Assembly: GCA_016748015.1 (NCBI GenBank)
Contig: JAAOMT010000612.1
Location: 4,465 to 37,386, forward strand
Length of the DNA stretch: 32,922 bases
DNA from: Geosiphon pyriformis
Taxonomy: Eukaryota; Glomeromycota; Glomeromycetes; Archaeosporales; Geosiphonaceae
Direction: 5' to 3'
Below the pieces are notes generated by a model, which was given only the letters and a program-made list of their open reading frames with translations, had not been told where the DNA came from and searched no databases. Position numbers and translations under genes: made by a program. Below, one piece after another: positions 18,591 through 27,502 of this stretch (its first letter is position 1; every line of letters starts with the position of its first letter).

Positions 18591-20035
18591 TCAACACCAA
18601 TAAAACACCAACAAACTTAATAGCAGAACAAACAACAAAACTAACAACAATAGATTCAAAAAACTACAACAACATCAAAAACTATTTGGAGACCCTCACC
18701 ATGCCAGAAAATTGGTCTCCAAGTGAAAAACATCGATTACAATACCAATCCAAACAATATTTTATACACCACAACAAAATCTATTACAAAAATTGTAAAA
18801 ATCCAAACCAATTATTCAGATTAGTACAGCAAAATGAAAAAAAAACAATTTTATATAACATGCACACAGATCTGTCTTCAGCACACTTGAGAAGAGATGG
18901 AACAATTTAAAGAACTCTTGAACATTATTTTTGGCCTCACATGCAAAAAGACATTCGACAATATATAGAATCTTATAATAGTTGTTAAAAAAGAGAAGGA
19001 ATTCGCCTCACAGAACCATTAAATTCAATCAAAGTTGGACAACCTTTTGACAGAGTTGGAATTGATTTGGTCGGACCATTATCTATCACAACCCAAAGAA
19101 ATTGCTATATTGCAGTAGCAGTAGATTATCTTACCAAATGACCTGAAGCTAGAGCCATCCCAAGAGCGGATGCAAAATCAGTAGCAAATTTCATTTATGA
19201 AGACATTATTTGTAGACATGGATGCCCAATTGAACTTTTATCTGATCAAGAAACACATTTTGTGAACAACTTGATACAAGAAATTTGTAAACAATTCAAT
19301 GTCAAAAGACCTCTATCATCATCTTATCACCCTCAAACAAATGGACTTATAGAACATTTCAATAGAACATTGTGTAAATTTCTAGCCAAAGTTTCAACAG
19401 ACTTTGAGCAGGAATGGGATATCTTTATTCCATTAGTGTTACTAGCATACAGAACACTAAAACAAGATACTACAAAACACACACCATTTGATCTTACTTA
19501 TGGAAGGACAGCAATATTATCAATTAATTTCACAGTGGAAACATACCCAGTACAACCAATCAATGAAGAAAACTTTCAAGAAACACTCCAAAGAAGAGTC
19601 TACACTCTTCTCAGTACACTAGAAGAAAAAAGAAGAATAGCAGTGACTCACATTGAACATTCTCAAGCTCAACAAAAAGAAAGACATGACAACAAATTAC
19701 CACTCATTATAAACGAATTTAAAGTTGGAAATAAAGTTCTCTTACACAGAACTAAGGCTGAAAAACAATGAAGTGGGAAATTTGAAAACAAATGGGATGG
19801 ACCATTTTATATTCACGAAATTCTAGACAATGGATCATACAAGTTAAAACTTGATGACAAAATACTAGCAAAAGTTGCACATGGGGACAGATTGAAACAC
19901 TATCATTCCAGAAACAATCTTGAACCATTAATTCCACAAATTGGTACATATTTCCCTTTAATTAATCCTGAAGACATTCCCTGAAATTTAGAACTAATAA
20001 TTATAATAGAACAACAACCAAACTTGAACACTTAA
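18591..20035 (+). pseudogene. Integrase of element B
   Basis: One frame from about 18590 to TAA at 20033-20035. The N-terminal finger has ILYNMHTDLSSAHLRRDG and YNSC; the first Cys of CxxC has become Tyr. The core has RVGIDLVGPLSITTQRNCYI (Asp), ELLSDQETHF (Asp) and NGLIEHFNRTLCK (Glu), i.e. D,D,E complete. The long open part is 19262-19771, including WDIFIPLVLLAYRTLKQDTT. The C-terminal GPF/Y module is WDGPFYIHEILDNGSYKLK, followed by AHGDRLKHYH. Stops at 18908, 18986, 19139, 19769 and 19982 fit single transitions. No chromodomain is present. The protein ends NLELIIIIEQQPNLNT; A and C end at the matching place after the same IIII stretch. Confidence 0.88.
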
Positions 20036-20178
20036 ATTTTACAATAATTCTCTAATAAAAACACAAAAACAAAAATAGTAAATAATTACAGAAACACCCA
20101 AACCCAAAAACAAATAAAAACCCCATATCCAAAAATAATTTTCTTTATTTTCTCTTTTCATAATTAGTCAATTTTATC
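20036..20178 (+). other. Spacer between pol and ORF3 of element B
   Basis: A/C-rich 143 bp with stops in all frames, ending in a long pyrimidine tract TTTCTTTATTTTCTCTTTTC, then ATAATTAG and TCAATTTTATC before the ATG at 20179. The tract plus TAG resembles a 3' splice site, which could place ORF3 on a spliced mRNA. This is inference; no donor is assigned. Confidence 0.35.
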
Positions 20179-20854
20179 ATGGTTATTTCCCGAAATATTC
20201 AACAAATATCCCAAAAGTTAATGTTAGCCTTGAAAACACTTCCTGACTTATTCATAATGATTAATGGAAGTCAAATTAATTACATTCAGAAAGAAACCAC
20301 AGCTCCAGTAGCAAATCATTCACAGAACTATCACCCCTATAAAAGAAAAACAAGAAGCCACTCTGAAAATAGGTTACCAAGACTTTTGAAACAAGCACTA
20401 GAAAAAAATCTTTTAATTGCCCCTATGGACATTCACCAAATGCTACAATGCAACAAAAACTTCTACTACTTCTTAACAAACAAAACAATGAATACACCCC
20501 TATCTATAAATATTTTCACATTGAAAAGACACTTTATGAACGAAAACTGGAACTTGAAACAACAAATATCACTCCTGAAGCTATACAAAAACAAATTCAT
20601 AATAAATTCAAAACAGCAGCTGGACTAATGAACACTCACTACAAACTTAGAGCAGCTTTTAGACTCTATGATTTGTTTAATACTTGTGAAAATGTTTTAC
20701 AGAATCCAATACTGTATCCAATGAAAGTTTAATACATTGGCAAACTCACAGAACTGAAATTTTAACAATTCTCAGACCAGATTACGTCAATTATTTTGGA
20801 TCACTATCTTAATATTACAGATAGTGCTTGGACTTTGATGGAGCTCAGTCTTGA
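20179..20854 (+). pseudogene. Unrecognised 3' ORF (ORF3) of element B
   Basis: Open from ATG 20179 in frame 1, then continues in another frame from about 20440 (TPIYKYFHIEKTLYERKLE) and ends in a third at TGA 20852-20854. Its start, QKLMLALKTLPDLFIMINGS, resembles LAQQLFQLIQQQEMEITIN of A. The later part LRAAFRLYDLFNTCENVLQN matches RAIYWLYxxFQDRPEILLN of A and C, QQFSDQITSII-like sequence (with TAA at Gln) matches QFEELQTQITQVI, and the end LDFDGAQS matches LDFDRAQY of C. Total about 225 codons. There is no membrane segment. Conservation of length, position and C-terminus across two families argues for a real but unnamed element protein. Confidence 0.6.
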
Positions 20855-20862
20855 GAAGAAGA
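20853..20862 (+). other. Polypurine tract of element B
   Basis: GAGAAGAAGA, followed by TTA, then the 3' LTR. It overlaps the ORF3 stop codon TGA. GAGCTCAG lies just upstream as in A and C. Confidence 0.65.
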
Positions 20863-20865
20863 TTA

Positions 20866-21855
20866 TGTTACCAGTAGAATTTTAGCTATTAATTAACATG
20901 AAATTACCTTTATAATTCCTATAATTAATCAGTATATTAATCATTTCAAATTATCATTTATTATTTAATCAATTATTACATATCACGATTCAATTAAAAT
21001 AATCTAATTAGTATAACAGAAAGTAGGATGATCAAATTACACAATACTCTGAACTTTGTAACATTCTAAAAATTCGCCGAAATTTACAGAAATTCGCCGA
21101 AATTTATAAGAAATTCGCCGAAATTATGAATAGTTCACCCAAATTAATCAATAGTTTAGCAAAATAACTTGTAGTTCATCAAAATGTATCTTTAGTTCAC
21201 CGAAAATTGAGCAAAAAGAAAAAGTGCAAGTTCATAAACTAGTACTACAACAAGTTATATAAAAGAAGAGCTTTTTTCTTCAAGAAAATATATCTTACTT
21301 TAGATTTTATCACTAGAACCATTCCTACATACACAAAAAGAAATAAATATCAAATAATTCGAAAAACCAAATTTTTTAATTATTACATTTGAAAAATTCC
21401 CAAAACCCAACTAACATTTCGAAATTGATTAGCTACCAATTTCAGTAAACTGTTAGTGACTCCAGGTCTGGATAGAAAACGTTTCCCTTGACAGAATTCT
21501 ATTTCTTTTACATTTTTTTTATTTTCTGGTATTTTTTTATTACAATCATTAGGGTAGCCTACAGACAAAATTCCTGTAGAAGAGTTGACTTTTACAGCAA
21601 AGTAACTACACATTTTTAGTGAGTTTCTAGATGAGCAATTTCTGAGAAAAAGTTGACATTTACTACAACATAACTACATAAAGTAACTGGCAAGGAATTG
21701 GCCATTCCACTTATAAACCCAGCAGTTCAAATTATAGGAGATAATTTGAAGATAAATTCAGTTATTAGAGGTTCAACTACTTCTAGAAAACATGAATTTG
21801 CAACCAACAGACAGTTACAATATTCAAGAAAAGAGACCAAAAACCTCCAATAACA
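20866..21855 (+). repeat. 3' LTR of element B
   Basis: Partner of 11929-12895, begins TGTTACCAGTAGAATTTTAG and ends CTCCAATAACA. It has an extra TTCGCCGAAATT unit near 21106-21125 and a TATATAAAAG box at about 21256. Few other differences from the 5' LTR. Confidence 0.94.
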
Positions 21856-21859
21856 GTGT
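21856..21859. repeat. Target-site duplication of element B, right copy (GTGT)
   Basis: Exact match to 11925-11928. Confidence 0.85.
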
Positions 21860-22076
21860 CAACTATAAATTCAATGTTTATAATATGATTGTTTCTATAG
21901 TGAATAATAATTTTAATATATGTAGTCCAGGAGTTGTATAAAATATAAATTGCAATTATTGTAACACTAACACTTATATTGTTCAATATAATACTTGGCA
22001 AGATTCTTGTCCAAAGCTGCAATGTAAAGATTATAAGTTAGGCCTTTTTACTGATACATGTTTTGTAAGATCCTAA
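21860..22076 (+). pseudogene. Cysteine-rich decayed reading frame, downstream part
   Basis: Continues the frame of 11822-11928 after removal of element B. About 72 codons follow with one internal TAA (21957), then TAA at 22074-22076. It reads VNYKFNVYNMIVSIVNNN, NICSPGVV, NINCNYCNTNTYIVQYNTW, QDSCPKLQCKDYKLGLF and TDTCFVRS. Six Cys in 72 codons, including C-x2-C, suggest a zinc-binding or disulphide-rich product. I recognise no family. With so few codons, chance cannot be excluded. After 22076 all frames fill with stops and nothing more is seen up to 22199. Confidence 0.4.
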
Positions 22077-22199
22077 ACTCTATCCAGTTCTATTATTTAA
22101 ATACATAGTTGAGATATCTACTAGCTGCTAAAAAAAAGACTACTGTAGAGTTTTAGCAACTACTATTGCTAATTGTTTAATAGTAATAGTTTCCAATAC

Positions 22200-22203
22200 A
22201 TGG
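22200..22203. repeat. Target-site duplication of element C, left copy (ATGG)
   Basis: ATGG directly outside the left LTR is matched exactly by ATGG at 32536-32539. Confidence 0.9.
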
Positions 22204-23129
22204 TGTTACAGGTGATTCTTTGGGTATTGAGTGAATAACAAACCCATAACTTGGTGCTTAAAGCAATGGGTGATGATGATAATCTGAAGGTATTTTATCT
22301 GAAGGTTTTCCAATTGAGTTTTTTGTATAATATACAGAGATTCAATGATAACAGTTTATCAGTAGTTTCTTGAAACTATAGTTTTGTCAATTGTTTGCTC
22401 AGCTTAATGGTTGATGATTCTTCTGATATGATATCTTTTGTAAGTGTATACCAGTACTGTTTCCTAATGTTAGTTCCTCTGTAAGTTCTCCAAGAGTAAA
22501 TATTGTTTAAGCAAGTTTATTCCTCTGTAAGTTCTCCAAGAATAAGTATTGTTTAAGTAAGTTTTATTCCTCTGTAAGTCCTCCAAGAGTAAATCCTTTA
22601 ATCAAGTTAGTAGACAACAAAGAAAATAAAGAAAAGATAAAAGAGAAAATAAGAAATAAGCCAAGGCAATTTGCAAGTTAGTATCCTGTCAATAGTCATG
22701 ATCAAGAGCTATTGTTCCAGTATAGTTAAGTATTAGTTACTATCAACATGAAGTGTTAATAGTGAAGAATAAATTTGATATAATGAATAATTATTTATTT
22801 GAGGATTGTGGTAACTAAGCTAAAAATTCTTGGTGTCTTTTTTTTTTTTCTGCTTTTAACACTACTGCTATATATACATATTTGAGATTCCTTAATTTTT
22901 CAATTCTTTGTGATAGGAATTCTGGAATTCTTGGAATTCTGCAATTCCTGATGAGAAAAATCCTGGAATTCTGGAATCTTGCGATTCTTTGTTAGAAAAT
23001 TCTGAAATTCCTGGAATCCTGCAATTCTTCTGAGAAGAATTCTGAAATTTTACATTTACTACGTCTATTTCTGATTGGCTAATATCTACTTGCTAATAAT
23101 AATATACTTCCTATATTCTATGAGTAACA
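22204..23129 (-). repeat. 3' LTR of element C (left end)
   Basis: In + strand reading it starts TGTTACAGGTGATTCTTTGG and ends TTCTATGAGTAACA. It contains a GAATTCC-type array (about 22915-23050), TATATATA at 22869-22876 and a 46-47-bp tandem repeat. Confidence 0.94.
22474..22609. repeat. 46-47-bp tandem repeat in the 3' LTR of C
   Basis: Units start at 22474, 22520 and 22567, each beginning TTCCTCTGTAAGT and continuing CTCCAAGAGTAAATATTG. The third is partial. The 5' LTR has the same array at 31880-32015. It is absent from element A. Confidence 0.85.
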
Positions 23130-23132
23130 TTA

Positions 23133-23144
23133 TTCCCTCTTTTT
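23133..23144 (-). other. Polypurine tract of element C
   Basis: On the minus strand AAAAAGAGGGAA, followed by TAA and then the 3' LTR. It overlaps the ORF3 stop codon by two bases. Confidence 0.75.
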
Positions 23145-23793
23145 AATATTGAGCTCTATCGAAATCTAACTCTTTTAATTCCCTCTCTTGAATTATTTCT
23201 TGAACTTCTTTTTCGAGTATTACTTGTGTTATTTGAGTTTGTAGTTCTTCAAATTGGGCATTGGTCATTTTTCTTAATTGATTACTCGTAACTGTATCTA
23301 TTGCTGTGTTAAGTAAGATTTCTGGTCAGTCTTAAAATCCCATATATAGCCAGTAAATGGCTTAAGCTTGTGTGATCAGATTGTTCTTTCCCACAAATTG
23401 TTTCAATTGTCTTAGTATTGTTGTGTCAAATAACCATTTTGTTTTGTTGGTGTACAAATTCTGGATATTTACATATTGTTCCAAGTAAAAATGACAATAG
23501 TTTTTCAGAAATTGTTGCATCCACCAAGTCCAAGTTTCTCCAATAAGTTCTTGGTGTAATTTGACTATTTGTTGTTCTTTCATGGCCAATTTTACCTTGG
23601 TCATGATTTTATTAACAACATTTTCAAGTTTTCTCTGTACTTTGTGTTGTGGTATTCTTGCAGTACTTTTGTATCGAATAGTTTGTTGATTGATTGTAAT
23701 TTCTATCTTCTGGTGTTGGATTAATTGAAAGATTTGTTGTGCTAATAAATGGATGTTGTCGGTAATTTTTATTTTTCTGCGTTTTTCTATCAT
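23143..23793 (-). pseudogene. Unrecognised 3' ORF (ORF3) of element C
   Basis: A 216-codon frame from ATG (23793-23791) to TAA (23145-23143) with no frameshift. The first 143 codons are open. Three premature stops follow, in QA-stop-AIYWLY and GF-stop-D-stop-PEILL. It begins MIEKRRKIKITDNIHLLAQQ, then IFQLIQHQKIEITINQQTI, TWTWWMQQFLKNYCHFYLEQ, KWLFDTTILRQLKQFVGKNN, MTNAQFEELQTQITQVI, and ends ELDFDRAQY. It is strongly similar to ORF3 of A and starts 33 bases after the pol stop. There is no signal peptide or membrane helix. Predicted helical, rich in Gln, Lys and aromatic residues. No family recognised. Confidence 0.65.
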
Positions 23794-23826
23794 GTCAACT
23801 ATGTCTTTATATATTCTTTCTGTTGA

Positions 23827-25290
23827 TCAATTGGATGTGTTGTTATTAATGATGATAATTGGTTCTAGATCTCATAGAATCTTATCTGGTTGGACTAGTA
23901 TTCTCTGTACTCTCAGTTGTAAAATATTACTGGTAGATGATGATACTATATGGTGGTATGATTTCAGTCGATCTCCATGTGCTTCTTTGGTCAAGATTTT
24001 GTTATTTAATCTTAATTTGTAAGCTTCATTTCCTAGAATTTCTTCTATGTGAAATGGTCCATCCTATTTGGGGTCAAATTTTCCACTCCATTGTTTTTCT
24101 GCTTTGGTACAATGTAATAGTACTTTGTCTCCAATCTTGAGTTCAACTGGTTTATTTGGTAGTTGGTTATCATGTCTTTCTTTTTGTTTTCCTTGTGACT
24201 TTTGTATGTTATTAGCTGCTCTCTGTTATTTGTTTTTTAATGTTTCTATTAAGTCATATGTTCTTTTCAACAATGTGTTTTTGAAATTCTCTTCTGTTAT
24301 TGGTTTGGTTGGGTATTTGCTGACTTTTATTTTCACTGGTAATGTTGCTGTTCTACCATATACTAATTCAAATGATGTTGCTTGTATAGTATCTTGCTTC
24401 ATTGTTCGATAAGCAAATAGTACTAATAATATCAACAAATCCCAATCGTTTTGGTTTTCTTGGCTGAGCTTAGCTATTGCTTTACACAATGTTTTGTTGA
24501 ATCTTTCGACTAATCTATTGGTTTGTGAATGGTATGGTAATGATAATGGTCTCTTAATTTCGAATCTTTGGCTCAATTCTGTTAATGTTCTGTTCACAAA
24601 ATGTGTTCCTTGGTCTGATAATAATTCTTTTGGACATCCATGTTGACAAATCGAATTCTGATGAATAAATTTGGCAATGGATTCTGCATCCACTCTTTGA
24701 ATTGCTTTCACCTCTGGCCATTTAGTGAGATAGTTTATGGCTATTGCTATGTATCTGTTTCCTCTGCTGGTGATTGTTAATGGTCTGACTAAATCAATTC
24801 CAATACAGTCGAATAATTGTCCTAATTTGATTGGTCCTAATGATTCACTGGGTTTTGTATCTCCTCTTCACTAACAAGCATCACAATTTTGAACATATTG
24901 GATAATGTTTGAATACATTGATGGCCAATAGTATCTTTTTCTGGTTCTTTTCATGGTTGCTTCTTTGTAAAAGTGTCTTGCTGTTAGATTTGAGTGCATG
25001 TTGAATAATATTGTCTTTTTTTCTGGCTCTGTAATTACTCTGGTTGGTTGCTTTAGATCTCTTCTATTTTTCTGATAAAGTATATTTTGGTAAGTTATAA
25101 AATATTTTGATTGTTGTTTGATACTCTTTCGTTCCATTTGAGATAAATTCTTCTTGAACTGTTAAGTGTTTATATAATGTTAAAGTTGTTGATATTTTTG
25201 TATGTTTATCTTTTGTTATATTTTTCATTGGTATTGTTCTGGTTTTGTTATATTTTTGGGTTGAAATGTTCTTAGATTTGTCTTATTCGT
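23827..25290 (-). pseudogene. Integrase of element C
   Basis: The HHCC finger is complete: FNMHSNLTARHFYKEA (His pair) and NCDAC (Cys pair) near 24871-24990. The core has GIDLVRPLTITSRGNRYIAI (Asp), ELLSDQGTHFVNRT (Asp) and NRLVERFNKTLCK (Glu). A 161-codon open segment (24226-24711) covers most of the core, including WDLLILLVLFAYRTMKQDT. The C-terminal KVLLHCTKAEKQWSGKFDPK, GPFHIEEILGNEAYKL and AHGDRLKSYHH form the GPF/Y module. Stops occur after CDAC and at two or three other sites. Pol ends at TGA (23829-23827), in the same position as in A. It would insert the cDNA, producing the 4-bp target duplication seen here. Confidence 0.87.
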
Positions 25291-25750
25291 AACAAACTGT
25301 CAGCATTTCCATTGTTTTTTCCTTTCTTATAGTGTATAGTATATAGTGTAAGTATATTGTGAGAGTGCCATTTTCCATCTGGATTGGCAACTGTCATCAA
25401 ATTCTTGCTTTTGAAGTAATATTAACCCTTTATGATCCGTGTATATATCAAACTTTTGGCTCAAGTATTTGTTCCACTTCATGACTGCCCAATAGATTGC
25501 TAAATGTTCTAGTTCTGGTGTTCCATAGTTCTTTTCAGCTGGTGTTAGACCTCAGCTGACATATGCTACTGGATGTTCTCTGCCATCTGGTCCCTTCTGA
25601 GATAGTACTGCTCCCAATGCTTGGCTTAATGCATTGGTGGTAATAATGAATGGTTTGTTGTGATCTGGGTAGATCAGTATTGGAGCTTGAATGAGCTTTT
25701 TTCAGAATATCAAAAGCTTTTTGTTGACTTTCTGTTCATTCATATTTTGT
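25291..25750 (-). pseudogene. RNase H domain of element C, degenerate
   Basis: Minus-strand frames keep PFIITTNALSQALGAVLSQK (about 25600-25660), where the first catalytic Asp of TTDAS is Asn. Then come SYASG/VAYVS-type strand remnants, KNYGTPELEHLAIYWAVMKW-like sequence near 25470-25530, and the KYDIYTDHKGLILLQKQEF-like segment at 25395-25450 read across frame changes. At least two frameshifts separate these. Position between RT and IN and similarity to A make the assignment sure; it is inactive. Confidence 0.7.
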
Positions 25751-26425
25751 ATTCTTGGTTTGCAGATTATTGAGTGGTTGAGCTATCTTTGAAAAGTTCT
25801 TTATAAAGCATCAATAATAGCTTGCAAATCCCAAGAATGATTTCAATTCAGTCACATTGGTTGGTACTGGAAAGTTCTTTACTATCTCTATTTTTTCTGA
25901 ATCTATTTTGATGCTGTCTTTGCTGACTATATATTCCAAGAATTTTAGTTCTGTCTTGCCAAAGAAGCACTTTGTTGTATTTAACTTTAGTTCTGCTCTT
26001 CTTAGTCTTTTGAACACTTGTTGAAGATGATAAAGATGATCATCAAATGTTTTTAAGAATACATTGGTGTCATCCAAGTATACAACTACTGATTTCCACA
26101 ATAAGCCAGTATAAACAATTTCCATTAGTCATTAGAAAATGGCTGGGGCATTGGTTAAGCTGAAGGGCATTACTTCAAATTCAAAATTCCCTTTTCTAGT
26201 GGTGAATGCCGTCTTCTCCTTGTTGGCTGGATCCATGGCTACTTGCCAGTAACCACTGTTTAAGTCTAATGTTGAAAACCATTTGTTTCCACTGAAAGCG
26301 TCGAACAATTCTTGTATTCTTGGGGTTAGATAGCTGTCTCCACGAGTTACACTATTGAGTTTCTTATAGTCCACACAAAATTGGATTTTTCTATTCTTCT
26401 TCCGGATGAGTACCACTAGTGATGA
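25751..26425 (-). pseudogene. Reverse transcriptase of element C
   Basis: Two long open segments in minus orientation. 26416-26132 reads VLIRKKNRKIQFCVDYKKLN, TPRIQELFDAF, FSTLDLNSGYWQVAMD, KTAFTTRKGNFEFEVMPF and LTNAPAIF. 26125-25811 reads IVYTGLLWKSVVVYLDDTNV, DDHLYHLQQVFKRLRRAELK, KCFFGKTELKFLEYIVSKD and TELKSFLGFASYY. The YLDD catalytic Asp pair (26074-26069) is intact. Only stops in place of Gln or Tyr/Trp codons break it. The fingers start upstream, within the open frame that also holds the dUTPase. It is the best kept RT of the three at the active site. Confidence 0.88.
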
Positions 26426-27502
26426 TCATGGGCTCATTGATGATTGAATTAGCCCATTGTTAAGCATTCGGTTTATCTCTTGACAAATGATCTCATGGCT
26501 AGCTAGTAGTACTCTGTATGCTCTTTGTTTAATTGGCATTGCATCTCCAGTCTTGATTTGATGCTGGATGATGTCAGTTCGGCCAAATTCATTTTCATTG
26601 ACAAAAATGTCATTGAAATTGTTGAGCAACATATTGAGCTGCATACATTGGAGTGGGTCTAAATTTCCCATGTTCATTTGTTCTAATTGCTCTGGTTGGA
26701 GCAAATAACATTTGCTTTGTCCATATATTGTTTGTGATGTGATATTAACATATTCACAAAGCTGTAGAAAGTCCAGAATGGTGCTTGGTGATTGATCCTC
26801 TATTTCAGTGCTTAAGTATCCAATGGTGGTTCCGGCTGGTATTACTATGACATTTCCTGTGTTATTATAGATGGGAATTTTGATGTGGCTGTAATTTTTG
26901 GCTGGTATATGGAGATTGATGAGTCTAATCTTTTCTGATTCACAAAAGGTTGGTTTTGCTTCAAAAATCTGATTCTGTTCTTTTACTTCCCACTTTATCC
27001 CTACTATGTACTGGCCATATGATGGAATGGAAATTGTTTGACCTGTTGAGATAATTTTTTCTTGGTCAACTATTTCTTCTTCTGCCATATTTATTAATAC
27101 ATCTATTCTACCTGTTGATCCAAATCTCTGTATTTCTTTTGCTGTTATTCCTAATTCCTCCTTATTTCCCACTGATATTAACTGCACTATTTTCTCCAGA
27201 GACAAAAATATTGCCTGTGCTATCTTTTTGTTTGGCTCTATGATATAAGTCTTTTCAGAGTAGTTTTGTAGCATAGCAATGATATTTTCTACATATCCTG
27301 TGTCAATTATTCCTCCTCTTATATTAATCCCTCTTTTCGCTAAACTACTCTTAAATGCTAGTTGAACCATTGTTGTTGCTGAGATTTCTAATGCTACTTT
27401 CAGATTAATACAAGTGTGTGAATGTGGTTCCAATTTAATGGCATCTTTTCCTGGATACCTTAGATCAAACCCAGCATCAGTATTATGTGTATGTTCTGAC
27501 AT
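26426..27502 (-). CDS. dut: Open 358-codon segment: dUTPase, beta-rich domain and N-terminal RT of element C
   Basis: Open from ATG 27502 to 26426; in the intact element it would be internal to Pol. dUTPase motifs are NTDAGFDLRYPG (from residue 7), FKSSLAKRGINIRGG, GGIIDTGYVENIIAML, NKKIAQAIFLSLE and EIQRFGSTGR. The usual second Asp of motif 3 is Gly, and motif 2 has Lys for Arg. A beta-rich domain follows with INLHIPAKNYSHIKIPIYNN and IPAGTTIGYLSTEIEDQ. Then come the Pol linker PEQLEQMNMGNLDPLQ and the RT start, FGRTDIIQHQIKTGDAMPIK, ending NNGLIQSSMSP. This is the clearest proof that the dUTPase is fused between PR and RT in this lineage. Confidence 0.9.
   Translation of the reverse strand: MSEHTHNTDAGFDLRYPGKDAIKLEPHSHTCINLKVALEISATTMVQLAFKSSLAKRGINIRGGIIDTGYVENIIAMLQNYSEKTYIIEPNKKIAQAIFLSLEKIVQLISVGNKEELGITAKEIQRFGSTGRIDVLINMAEEEIVDQEKIISTGQTISIPSYGQYIVGIKWEVKEQNQIFEAKPTFCESEKIRLINLHIPAKNYSHIKIPIYNNTGNVIVIPAGTTIGYLSTEIEDQSPSTILDFLQLCEYVNITSQTIYGQSKCYLLQPEQLEQMNMGNLDPLQCMQLNMLLNNFNDIFVNENEFGRTDIIQHQIKTGDAMPIKQRAYRVLLASHEIICQEINRMLNNGLIQSSMSP

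Larger units (their letters stand above)
11929..21855 (+). mobile_element. Element B: full-length Ty3/gypsy-type LTR retrotransposon with dUTPase and 3' ORF, best preserved copy
   Basis: LTRs of 967 bp (11929-12895) and 990 bp (20866-21855) with exact GTGT target duplications. The 5' LTR has 9-bp terminal inverted repeats TGTTACCAG/CTGGTAACA. The LTRs are much more alike than those of A and C, so B is the youngest insertion. Gag-Pol runs in one frame from 12920. It is disturbed only by scattered transitional stops, one 17-bp tandem duplication (15956-15989), a 1-base loss near 17177, a 1-base gain in the A12 run at 17445-17456 and a 1-base gain near 18577. The domain order is as in A and C, but the sequence is clearly a different family. 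Confidence 0.95.
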
